A DNA stretch of 64,000 nucleotides from Isoetes taiwanensis (Eukaryota > Streptophyta > Lycopodiopsida > Isoetales > Isoetaceae), in NCBI GenBank assembly GCA_021234155.1, contig JAJEKV010000011.1:21654677-21718676 (forward strand), in the 5' to 3' direction. How positions within the stretch are numbered: position 1 is the first letter of the stretch; each line of letters opens with the position of its first letter. Position numbers and translations under genes: made by a program. Below, piece after piece: positions 35,484-46,293 of the stretch. A model generated the notes under the pieces. It did no database searches and was not told the DNA's origin. It worked only from the letters and a program-made list of their open reading frames with translations.

Positions 35484-35873
35484 ATGTTTTGCGAGAACCT
35501 TCCACCAACTGGAATGCCACCACAATTTGTGGTAGTAGCCGTGGCTAGATTTAGATACATATCCAGCAGGGTTGGGGGTCTACTATCTCCTCGAGCATTT
35601 GCAAAGAAGAAGGTAATATTAACTTCAACCATGGCGGGAATGGTGGTGTCCGCATCAGCCTGGACCAACGTGATTCGAGCAAAGAAAGGTACCCGATTGT
35701 TGGACAAAGAGATGGAGGAGAACCGAAGATCCCCGACATCTCTTTGGCTAGACTATGAAAGTGTTTTGTCTAGCCGTGAGTTGGGGTTCAAGACAAGTCA
35801 ATTCCGGTGGATTCAAGTTATCTCGCACTTCTGGCAATTTCAGACCTTTGAGTTAAAATTAGCCCTTCCGTGA
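35484..35873 (+). CDS. Hypothetical 129-aa ORF upstream of 5' LTR
   Basis: The longest plus-strand frame in the unique segment: 129 codons from ATG to TGA, ending 133 bp before the 5' LTR. It has an Ala/Val-rich middle (FVVVAVARF, STMAGMVVSASAW) and a charged segment after it. The minus strand is also open here (35,450-35,707) and a third frame is partly open, so chance openness in GC-balanced sequence is likely. Not recognised. Confidence 0.2.
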   Translation: MFCENLPPTGMPPQFVVVAVARFRYISSRVGGLLSPRAFAKKKVILTSTMAGMVVSASAWTNVIRAKKGTRLLDKEMEENRRSPTSLWLDYESVLSSRELGFKTSQFRWIQVISHFWQFQTFELKLALP

Positions 35874-36000
35874 TATGTTTCCAGCATTGACCTGGACACT
35901 TCCATAGCCTTATGAGTTCCAACAATTCCCCATAATTTATCATATGCACACGCAAAAATCATGTAAATTAATCATGGCAGCCTGCGCACCTCAATTGCTC

Positions 36001-36005
36001 AAAAG
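36001..36005. other. Target-site duplication, left (AAAAG)
   Basis: AAAAG immediately precedes the 5' LTR of copy B. AAAAG also follows the 3' LTR of copy A (10,366-10,370). Right of B's own 3' LTR the site reads AAG after a small loss. Confidence 0.5.
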
Positions 36006-36518
36006 TGTTAGTCTCAGGCCTCCTGCACTACCGGCAATACGCCACCGTGTCAGCTCTGTGATCCGCCAACCACGTCGGCATCCAAGCTCAGATTCTCGCT
36101 GCAGCCACGCACCAAAGCTCTACCTGCTACAAGAGGCGCCGACAAGACGCCCGTCACCAAGGCCATGCATTCCCAGTACCGAAAACGCCTAACATTCCCA
36201 AGAATTAGGCTCTCCTTCCATTCTCCAGACCGAGATCGGGCCAGAGGTGTCTATATTGGGCCCAAGGCTGTACTATATATATGAGTAGAGTTAGCTCATA
36301 AGTTTTAGATGAGTTTTGAGTCTTGTCTCCCTTTCGCCTTTCCCATTGCGAGTCATGTATTTTCATCATTGATTGGCGAAGCTTATCATCTCTTAATGGC
36401 TCTGCCTTCTTCTTTTCTCTTCTAAACTCGCTGCGACATAGTCCCTGGACTTCTTCATAGATCCATCACTGGTCCCCGCTGAGGGCTGTCTTCCGTGAGT
36501 CTCAACCCACCCCAAACA
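36006..36518 (+). repeat. 5' LTR, copy B
   Basis: Starts TGTTAGTCTC and ends CCCCAAACA, about 513 bp. Shares the TATA/GAGTAGAGTTAGCTCA core (near 36,271-36,300) and the TTTTGAGTCTTGTCTCCCTT block with the other LTRs. Confidence 0.75.
36271..36285 (+). promoter_or_regulatory. LTR TATA box candidate, copy B 5' LTR
   Basis: TACTATATATATGAG, identical to the copy A site. If the element were transcribed, initiation would be expected a few tens of bases downstream. Confidence 0.5.
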
Positions 36519-36540
36519 CCGGGCGCCTGGCGTCAGCCTC
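36519..36540 (+). other. Primer-binding site candidate
   Basis: GGGCGCCTGGCGTC begins two bases after the LTR end. PBSs of plant LTR elements begin TGG; here the first base is G, while GGCGCC is shared with tRNA-Asp-type PBSs. Match beyond that is poor, so the tRNA is not assigned. Confidence 0.3.
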
Positions 36541-36639
36541 GATTTTCCTACTTCTTCGCCAAGCAATCACCCGCAATTACCGCGAAGAAATTCTCGACGG
36601 CATCTCGCTTTGAGCTTCATCAACGCCAAACTGCTTCAA

Positions 36640-38680
36640 GGAGCATGTATGGATCTGTTTGGTGACATAGAGGGAGGCTTACGTATCGAGGGTCAAATCA
36701 CGCTTAATTCCACCCCTCGCGGTCCGGGGCCCCTCAACCCCAGCCTCCCGTTCTGCCGCAGTAAAACATTGCCCTAACCTCACCCTCATCACTATCAGTA
36801 TTCTATCCGCTCCAAACCCTCAACCCACGTACACTCCCAACATGCCTACATCCATCATTCTTCGTTAAGGCTCTTCCTTCTAGAATCCACTTCCGTGGGT
36901 ACCTGCTTACTCACGTCTCCCCTTCATGCTCTACCCGTGAATATCCTTTCCTAATGTCAAACGCCTCGCCAACCCATCTCAAAACCACGTCTTCAAGTAC
37001 CGGGCCAACCGCACAACCCCTTCATCGTGGTCCGGCCAGTAATAAATGCCAACCACCCCAACTCTATCCCTCACTCATCCCGTTCTCATTCACCCAAAGA
37101 CTTTCACATCTAATTTCGTAATTCTAAACCCACTTCAACTCACCTTTGCAATGAAGGCAAACCGCTAGACCAAAGTGCTCTGTGCCCACATGTATGAATC
37201 TCTCCTGAGGCCTCGAAGGTCCTGTAAACACGAACTCTCAACTGGAATTCCAAGACATCTTTTTCCACCATTAATCAAGGTATTCTCCTCATCAATGGTG
37301 GCTCATGTCCAACAAAAGCTATCAACAAGACTGGTCCGAAACGCTATTCTCATTACGCGAACTACTGATGATGATCAACTTCATCTCAAGCAACTCAATG
37401 AACTTCAACAAGAGCCTACTTCGAGTTCTGCCCCGGATTTTGCGGATCGATCGCGATTCTCGGCTAAGGTCATGGAGTAATTCCTACACAGAGCTACGAT
37501 TTTGGTCCGCTTCCACGGCCTTCCTCTCCCCGGCGCATTCTACCTATGAATAATTCGGGCCCAAAAACTTTGGAGTGCCAATACCTTTACACCCACCGAA
37601 GGCCCCGAGAAGGTGGCTCTTCAAGAGCTCCCGCTCATTCCACCCGCCATATGGTTCCACAAACGGCCGTTTCAAAATTTCCACACGCGAATCCACATTA
37701 GCAAATTGCATATTTGCAAAATATCAAGGCTTATTTTAGGCTGTCGAGTGCAACTCCACCAATGGACCGCCTCACAGCATGCAACATAATTACAAGCACG
37801 GGAAAATTTCGCGACTCATCCTACACCGCTCCGCGAACAAAATGGTTTATCAAGTACAAAACCACACTCACCTATTACCCATTTGTCGTGACACTGTGCT
37901 CTAATGAATCCTCTCTATCGCCATTTAACCACTGTAATCCAACCCCACCACCTCTTTTTGATCCTTCAAAGCCTGCTATCACCAAGACAAATACCACTAC
38001 TCAGCGGCGTTCCCTAACTTCCAGTTCAGTATACCGGTAAATTAATCGGGGACTACATCGGTCCGTCACTAATTTACTCAACTCCTCGGCTAGCCACCAG
38101 CCTCACCGCCTTTAGCCCCAACAACTTCCACACAACTACGAAATCAACCCTGCCACCGGATCAACAAGCCCAAGAGGAAATTTTCTTTTCGTGCACTTAA
38201 TCCCCCTCCCGGGATACCAAATTGGGTTGGTCTAGTTTCACGCTTGCATCTGCTGCATCATCGGGCCCCTTTGATCTGTCATTCGGCGACACGAAACCGC
38301 CTTTTGCAGCTTGACACCCTTCCTCAAGGAGGGACGTGTCTACTTGTACCTGACTTAGAAAAGCTCATGCCAAATGTCATGCCTGTTCGGGCCGTGCTTT
38401 TGAATCTCATGTCAGCCAGGCGCCCACACGCAAAATGTTCACGCACCACTAGAGCTCAACAAAGACAAGATACACTTTCAACATCCCCAACTTCCACGCC
38501 TCGAGCATCCCAATATTGCAGCCGAGGCTGATCTCTACAGTTGCTGCTTCCCCACCACTCACTGGAACCAGCAGATCCTTTTTTCATGTCCCTCGGCATA
38601 AGAGGGTTTGCCGCGACCGCACCCTTTAAGCTTGGCTACCATTTTAAACTCATTCGCTTCCTCATGGACTGGGGCTATCA
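36640..38680 (+). pseudogene. gag: gag remnant, copy B
   Basis: Collinear with the gag remnant at 104-2,240. Shared pieces include the DDDQLHLKQLNELQ segment (near 37,370-37,410), the ATKWFIKYK-like segment (near 37,840) and EEIF (near 38,175). The ATG used in A is changed (ATAG) and the CCHC knuckle spacing is broken near 37,706-37,751. No continuous reading frame. Confidence 0.55.
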
Positions 38681-38739
38681 CTCCCAACTGTTTTAGAGCA
38701 ATGTATACTTTAAGCACCCACGGGTCCATGCAACGGGAA

Positions 38740-39190
38740 GAAGTCAACTATGTTCAAACTGGCGGAGGTAGTGCAAATTAACTTCATCACTTGATAAACT
38801 CCGCAAAACAAACAAACAACCTTTCGCTTCCATATGACATCAAATTGGCTAATGGCCATATCACGGTATTCCCAAGGCGTTACACCTATTCTTCATACCA
38901 CAGGATCTCCGCTTCCATGGAATTTGTGTTTGGAAAGTCGAAGCGGCGATCCAGTGACTATGAAATGTCAGGAAGACCCTTTCTCCGGGCCGCAAGAGAT
39001 CCATTACCGCCACACGCAGAATATCACAGATGGTCATCCTAAATGCTACCATGGACTTGGTAAAATGCGCGTGATCATTTCGCTGACAATGCGGAACCCT
39101 CTCTCTCGTATTAATCGGATTCTCGGGCGACGCCAGACATTTACCGTCGTTACCCCTCGCTACCGCCAACCTACCCCGCCAATATGCTGA
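38740..39190 (+). pseudogene. protease remnant, copy B
   Basis: GGGSA-type motif at 38,760-38,775, then LANGHIT near 38,848 and the MP-W-like stretch near 38,960. The same layout as A 2,290-2,800, with shifted frames. Active-site Asp not readable. Confidence 0.45.
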
Positions 39191-39589
39191 TCCTTAGCGA
39201 ATGACTTCTTTGATCAGACCAGCCGTATTGCCTTGCTTGACCCTTCTACCTCCGCTCCTTGCAATCACCGAATCCAACGCTGTTGATCACTTTTCGAGCG
39301 TCATACCTTAACCCCTGATGTACACGCAAATATGAAGCAAACTGTTCTGTAGGGGATGACACCGAAAGCAACCTCTTTTTTCACCACGCGAAAGTGCTTT
39401 CACGCATCCGTTATGCTCCAACCTCTCCCGCATTACGTCTGTGATACTGAAGTCATAATTCTATATTCGTGACTTCAAGTCGAGATTTACGCGCACCCAA
39501 TCCGTTCAGCATTGTCGCAAATCCTTCCGCTCTTTATCGTAATAGGCCGCTACTGCTCAAAAATTCAAACACATTTTCGCCGAATTATC

Positions 39590-40050
39590 AACCCTAATTA
39601 ATGGATCGGCCAAGGCGTGTGAAATTGACAACTTTGCCGCAGCTGATCTATGAGGTCAAACATCTCAATGTTCTATCGCTACGCTCTTGGGTTAATAAAT
39701 GGTGGTGGTAAGATCCGCTGCCCGTGGTAGACTACATCTGAACCAATCACGAGCGGATCATTTCCACTTCCTTCAAGACTCGCCTCGGGAGTGAAGTGGT
39801 TTGACATGGTATACCTTATGGATGGTTTCTCCGCTAGCACCGGGATTCCATCAAAGAATCTGATCAACCTAAGACTACTTCACCACCCCCGCGGGGCACT
39901 TTTTGCAGGCCTGCTGCACCCTTTTGGATTATCCAACTCTCCTTCAACATTTCAACGATCATGCTCCGCTTTTCATGATTTCATGAAGGAAAATCCCTTC
40001 TTGCAACTCAAGATGATTTCTTAGCCAGCTCCATATTGACCATTTGGATA
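39590..40050 (+). pseudogene. pol: reverse transcriptase remnant, copy B
   Basis: Motifs in order: an NPN strand near 39,590, a YEVKH-like stretch near 39,650, YLMDGFSA near 39,812, HPFGLSNSPSTFQR (39,928-39,957) and HDFMKENPFLQ (39,975-40,007). The QDD box bases survive near 40,008-40,018 but in another frame. The PFG-L-N-x-x-x-TFQR string is the clearest RT signature in the window. Confidence 0.75.
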
Positions 40051-40379
40051 AATCTTGAACTCGCTTCCTTCCGTGAATGTGGATGAGTCCCGCAATAGTC
40101 TCAACTCGAGAAATGCACCTTTGAAGCCAATTTCGTGTCGTTAGGTTGTCGTTAGGCAGTACCACCATCCAAAACGCTTTTTGTGTGCTCAAAGCCTAAT
40201 TCAAACAATATCAAAGAGACACTTTCCCTGAAAGGTCAATTATTACTCCACCTTCATACCGGATCGGCAAATGACATTGCAAAATCCCCGTAGACCATAA
40301 ACTCACGGTGGACGAATCACCATTGAATTCGCGCTGGCCGTCAACAAATTAAGCTTTTGCTTACTCAGTAACCGGGTTC

Positions 40380-40760
40380 TTGTTCTCCTCAATGGACAAG
40401 CCCTTCACGCTCATATAGCGTCGGCGTCCTGCTGGTTTCGCCTCTTTCAGAATATGATGCGATGACCGATAAACCAAATCGCTAATGTTCCAAACCCACT
40501 CATTGAAGCCAGAACTATTCGCTTGTTCTGTTTTTGTGCCTTTGGGTCTTACCGGTCCAACGCCTGGCCATTACCTTTGGCAGTCAACAAGCCTTTGTGG
40601 ACCTACTCAAGCACTTCTATTTGATCAATAAACTTACGGGCCGCATTACCGCGTCCTTCTTCCAAGAATTTGCTCCTTTTGAATCGCTTCATATGCAATC
40701 ATGTTGTTCCGGATATCTTTCACGATCCACACTCTATGATCCCGCAATAACAAGGGGTCC
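40380..40760 (+). pseudogene. pol: RNase H remnant, copy B
   Basis: FVDLLKHFYLINK with GRI downstream (about 40,594-40,650) matches the H-x-ALxYLINK and GRIARW motifs of copy A after small indels. Further HVV-like sequence lies near 40,690-40,715. Broken by several frameshifts. Confidence 0.55.
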
Positions 40761-40969
40761 TGCATGCCCTTTTCCTGATGCCTAACTCTTTTTTGGTCAC
40801 GTAACACCACATTGGTTCCATGATTTTCAGTAGCATTCTCCTCACAAAGGCTCTTCCACCGGCGATGAGACGCTTTCTTCCCGCCAGCGTTTACAATCCT
40901 GGCCGCTGGTCATCCAGAGGTCCGTGGATCAACGGCGCGGCTTTCTGGACATCTCCCTACAAAAGGGGT

Positions 40970-41870
40970 GACACTCATCCTTCAATACCACCTCATGAAG
41001 TTCCGTATACGTTCCAGAAGCCCATCAAGGGTTCGTGGTGGTCATTTTGCAGGACAATTCATCGCATCGCAAAAATCCTTCGCCGGTATTATCGGGTCTA
41101 TCGCCTTCAAAGATGCTCACTAATGACGCATTTCGCCGGTGACCGCCCGCGACACGCTTCCTCTCGACGGCCACTTCAAATGGGAATAATCAGGAACGGT
41201 AGAATTTTACACATATTTCGTTCACCACGCTTTTTCACCGCAATGGCGAAGCCAGCCCTGTAATGACCGAGTCCTCAAACATCACGCTCATTGAGCCAAT
41301 GGACCGCAAAAATCATTTCACCACCATACCAGCATTTACGGATTAACTTGATACACGCGAGCACCATTAATCTGCGCACACATGTAGTTACCCAACAAAA
41401 CTCACTGTTAGTACCAGACTTCCACTTGCATGACAAAAACTTCCTATCGTTTCAGCCTACCACTTCCAAGATTGCTACGGGCCACACTCCTTTTAAATTG
41501 GTTTTATGGTCGTGAAGCCTCATGCCTGAATTCTTCCAACACTTCTGCCGTTCCTGCCACGCTTCATAATCCTCACCGCTTCAAAGAATCCGGGGTCTAT
41601 CAATTAGAATAAAGCTGGATGAACTTCAAGGGATGCTTATATTCGTGTTCTTCATGGATGTGCTTGCAAAAATCTTTATACGATGTTCATGAAGACAAAA
41701 ACATTCAAACAAGGAGATTTTGTCTTCTTTATGATTCCGTGTACAAAAATTTTCCTGTAACCCAAGTTTCCTCATATTTGGCCCTTATCAAAATTGTTCA
41801 AGTGGTTAATCTCAAGTGTTTCCGTTCCACGGAATGATGCACCTCCATTACCTACATTCAAGTACGTTTT
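40970..41870 (+). pseudogene. pol: integrase remnant, copy B
   Basis: EVPY and a KPIKGS segment (40,995-41,030), KILRRYY (near 41,070), a FKLVLWS/YGREA-like stretch (41,491-41,525) and KIVQVV (near 41,790). The catalytic middle between 41,220 and 41,410 is too diverged to recognise D-D-E residues. More decayed than copy A. Confidence 0.55.
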
Positions 41871-41949
41871 CGCCTCAAAGCATTTCATCATTACGTAAAG
41901 TGAACACTCCAACATGGTCAAGAACTGCCAAATGTAAAGTGACTAGGAA

Positions 41950-44900
41950 CGGGCGGTAGCTTATATTATAGTGGGAGATTTTTTACAAAGGTGGGCGCAG
42001 CCGCTTCCTTATGGGCACTCCAGCTTCTATATACAAAATCCGCTCAGAGTCTCTATCTCCTTAAGTCCTAAGGGAAAACTCCTCTACTCCTGCCCGGAGC
42101 AGGTATGGCGGAGATGGTAGAGGTTCTGGCCCGGATCCCAGCTGGTGCATCCACCTTCCATCCTTGGTCTTCGGCTCTGGATACAGCCTATCCCGGTGAC
42201 ACCAAATTCGCCCATGCACGCTAATGCTGTGGCAGCCGCCAGAGATCCGCATTGGCATCTTACAAGTGATCCACTCGATAGCTCGGCCGGGCATGGTGCA
42301 ATCTTCGCTCGAAGAGCCTACAATCGAAGCCATCTATTTCGCTTCACTCGCCGGGTTCGCCTTTATATAGCCAATCGGAGGGAACTCCTTGTCGACGGAC
42401 CAATCACAAGCACAAATCGCCAACGGTTTGCAATGGGTCAAGCTTCTAATATGAGAATCGCCTCCCACCAAAAGATATCTATAGCCATGGTACCTTCCGA
42501 CACATTCCTTTTAGATATCCCACTTCGAAAGTTGCCGTGCATTGAATGCCATTCCTTCTTTCCACGCCTGGCCGAACATTAATGGGCAGGTCCTTTTAAG
42601 ACCACAATCTGATCTTTTCTTTCATCGCCTCATCCTCACCGCTCATTGCTTTCCCTTTACGCTTTTTGGGGACTTAGCCAAATTTTTGCCTCTCTAACTT
42701 CTCTTCTTCACATCTTTGACACCCGCATCATCAACGTCTCTCAAGCTTCGTGACTCTTCATACCTCTTCTCCAGCTTGTGCTCTAAAATAAACCTTTCAG
42801 TTTCTCTCACAGCTTCATCCTCCACAGGTCACTTGCCTTCCGCTTTTTGCATCTCTTTCGCTTCTGTAAATCATTCCTCATGGCCGCCCTAAGATTTTCT
42901 ACACTTCTGCCATCGCCCTAAGGATCCTACCTTTTGTATCTCAGATCCTTCTCGGGATTTCACTTTCTCCGTGGAAGCCCCTCATTGGCCCCATTGTTAA
43001 GTCACGCTGAACGCATTAATCAAATTTTACGAATTTTCCTCAAATGCAACTTCCGCTCCAACTCGCCTCAGCTTGCAGCAGTCACGCCAATATTGTTAAA
43101 TGTTCTGCTGGTACACCCATCGTGGGTCGTATGGCACTAATTATTTCATTGACTCCTTAACACTTGATTTCCTCGGGAGGTATTTCCTATTCCCTTGTAC
43201 ACTCCTTTGTGTATCAGTGGTCTCCTTATACAGATATTGATGTCATGTGAGTTTGCACCCGCTATCACGCCAATGTCCATCGCCCTCAATTCAATATCAC
43301 AAGCCTGAGACCTTTTGTACCTCGTATGCAAATTCCTTTGGTACCTATCATCAAGAACACCCATACTCACAAGCCTTCTGCACCTCGGGGTCCTTACCAC
43401 ACTCCAAGCACTACATAGATTGGCCCCAAATGATGTTCTATCAGTTTTCTCCAAAGAAATGGACCGCCTTCGGGTGTACCCACTTCCATTTCTCGGCTTC
43501 GGAGGGCACTTTCAAGCCCTCATCCGGCTACTCCTAATTAACACCACCACAATTCTCATACTTCCACTCGCCCTTCCACAATCACCAAGTTGGCACATCA
43601 CTTCCATTCCCCGTCATGACCACAAATACACCATGTCAATGCTCTTCCTCCGCCACACCATCCACTTCCCACCATTTTTCCCAAACTCCCATACACCAGT
43701 GCAATGTGCTTCCACCACCACAACACCCTCGCTGGGCTTGTTGTATCGCGACGCCAGGATGCCTGCCGCTGCGACTTTGCCATGATCCCAAGACGCATTT
43801 TATGAGCGGGTTCACCGCACCTGCGCCCTCATGCGTAATACACCAAGACCTTCTTGGCCGCGAACTCCGCCCACGCTGCAACTTTGAGGCCAACCAAGAC
43901 AAGCATGAAGCTCTCTTTACAGCTCATGCGATTTTTAAGAGGCACAAGCCTAAGCCGCCTTAACCTGGCAGATCAGCAGTTCAGCCCAGCCAGAAATTCA
44001 GACTCTATTGGAGCACAACAAGTCCAGCCGCTTCCTGAAAGTACCAACACAGCGCATATTGCTAAACCTACTAGACTTCTGAATCAGGAAAATTTCCAGC
44101 ACTCAAGTTCAAAATCTTTCAGCCCGGACGCCAAGTTGCCTCCCTTTGAAGGCTCAAATTTTCAATACGTAATTCCTCTCAAATTTCACCTTCTTCAAGA
44201 TCAGCTTACGAGGTGCGTAAACAAAATACCTCATGACGGAGATTGCCGCGGCTTCGCCTCAATACACCGTGGAAATCTTCCTCCCAGTCACAATCCTTCT
44301 CGTAAACGTGGGTCCGGTGGACTACTAATGCCTCCTACTTGAAAAGGCTGTATCCATTCAACACTGCAGAAAGTAAGCTATTCACCGATGAGGCTCAAAA
44401 CCAACCCTGACGCCGTACTCTCAATTCTTCATTAATGCCGCTGGACTTCCCAGCCCTCCCGCTATCAAGGATTATGTGGTTGCCTCGAATTTCACCTCTT
44501 TTCCTTTCAAAGTGGTAACGCAAAATTGATGGCCCTGCGGGATAATCGAAAGCAAAGGTTGATTTTTCCTTTGACGGGCCGTAACTCCATTGAAGACAAA
44601 GGGTCAGGCCAGGCCCCTTTGCTGTCTTTGATCTCATACACTTATTTATCCCACTTTCTCACTTTCCGTGGTTCACCGCCATATCTTCATGATTTCTATC
44701 CGTGTGATACGTGAAAACTTTGGCAATGGGCCACGCCTATAGTGACCCCACCGCGAATGGGTGCTTTCCGTGATAAATAATCCATATCTTATGGATCCCT
44801 TCGTAAAACCTCAAATGTATAGGTCGTTTTCTGCTAATCATTTATTCTGCAAGCGGAAGGCCAGAACAAATACTGAAGCATTCCAGGGACATCCCAAGAT

Positions 44901-45755
44901 CTTCCCTATGCACAGTCTATATATGCAAAGACTCCTCACAAGGCAACCGCCATGTGCTCATATAGCAAGACGGTCCCTACTCTGATGGGATAGCCCTCCG
45001 CTAACTCTCACTTCGCTTTTAAATTTCAGTCGCATCTTGATCCAGATCTTGTCGCCGCTTCAGTGGAGATCGCCACAACCCATCACCGTACGGTTCCTTT
45101 CTCCTATGCTTCCTCAAAATTTCACCGTGCCCCCAATCATTGGCGCCTTTTTGGGACTAAGGTCATGGATGGTCAGCGCGCAAAATGGATAATTCACCAG
45201 ATCTCGACCCGGGATCTCCTGGATCCACGCTTTATTACCGTAACACATTGGGAAGAAGGTGCTACTCGACAAACATCAATTCACCAATTGATCTACATTA
45301 CACGAGTTGGTTGGTACAGCCTCGCTGGATGCTTTCTTATGGTTTCAACACCTTTCTGCGTAGAACGCTTCCACCTCACCTCGATCCTTTTTCCGCCCGG
45401 CCTTCGCCGGATTTTGCGCCGCCTCTCAAATGCATTTTGCTGTTCAGAATCGGCAAAGGCCATTCCCATTTTTCATCGCGAACGCCACGTGCCTCGGCCT
45501 TCACTCTCCTCATGGAGAGGTTAGGTACATTTCTTCGGGGACTTCATCAGCTGTGACTTAGCAAGACATGGTGGACGCCTTTTCGTTTCTACGATGCCGA
45601 TCCCCGCCTCGGTCAAACACACCCTGCTTCTAATCACAAGATCCACTGCCCAAGCATTCATAATGGGGCCCTCAGCCCGCCCCTTGAGGATCACTTCTCA
45701 GACTGATGGCTTCCCCGCCTCCTCTTCCTTCCTCCTCCTTTTCTTCACTGTGTCG
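41950..45755 (+). other. Post-integrase region of the retrotransposon, copy B
   Basis: Counterpart of 5,880-9,770. The ATG at 42,880 (MAALRFSTL) matches the A start at 6,821. Further shared strings include YHQEHPY (near 43,345), HYIDWPQ (near 43,410) and LKCILL (near 45,430). The hydrophobic segment of A is not clearly kept. No known domain. Confidence 0.45.
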
Positions 45756-45762
45756 CTTTAGA

Positions 45763-46293
45763 GGTTAGTCCCCAGCCTCCCGTACAGACTATTCATGCAT
45801 ACTGCACTGTGTCAAGCTCAAAGATCCTCACTAACCACGGGTCAGACATCCAAGCTCTACGTAAGACTAAGCAGCAGCCACGCAAATTTCAAAGCCTTGG
45901 CCTGCCTGAGCCACAGATAAGTGATTTGCCCACACCGCCTCTCGCCACACATGACTTTGTGGCATCAAGAGGAATATTCTGAGAACGTGCCTCCTAGAGC
46001 TCGCAACCGTAGATCAGTCAGAGGTAATGTTCTAAGGCCATTGTACTGGCATGAGTAGAGTTAGCTCATAAGTTTTAGGGATGTGAGTTTTGAGTCTGTC
46101 CCTTCTTTCTCCCATTAAGTAGAGCCTTATGTATTTCACTCATTGATAATTTCAAGGAAGCTTTTATCTTTCTCTCTCATTTGTTCTCAGTTTCTTTTCT
46201 CTTTCAAAGAACTCAAGCAGTCTCTACCTCCTTAGATCCACGGGTCCCACAGAGGGGCTCTGCCTTGAGCTCCCCAACCTGCACTCCCAAACA
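45763..46293 (+). repeat. 3' LTR, copy B
   Basis: Starts at GTTAGTCCCC (first T lost) and ends CTCCCAAACA. It retains GAGTAGAGTTAGCTCATAAG but the TATA run is replaced by TACTGGCATGAG. Flanked on the right by AAG-CAGC, a reduced form of the A flank. Confidence 0.7.

Larger units (their letters stand above)
36006..46293 (+). mobile_element. Ty3/gypsy LTR retrotransposon, copy B (both LTRs)
   Basis: About 10.3 kb, the same element as 1-10,365 but with its 5' LTR in view. Domain order is gag, PR, RT, RH, IN, post-IN region, 3' LTR. It has more disruptions than copy A in the zinc knuckle and the integrase core. The two LTRs of B differ from each other about as much as either differs from A's 3' LTR by eye, which is hard to reconcile with a young insertion unless sequence errors contribute. 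Confidence 0.8.

Noticed and set aside
35450-35707. Minus-strand 85-codon ORF opposite the 129-codon plus ORF
   Set aside because: Both strands are open over the same bases and neither has a motif; at most one could be real and neither is supported.
43854-44342. 162-codon plus-strand ORF inside the copy B retrotransposon
   Set aside because: It lies in the post-integrase region; the A counterpart (7,850-8,300) is broken at many points and no domain is visible. Described as part of that region instead.
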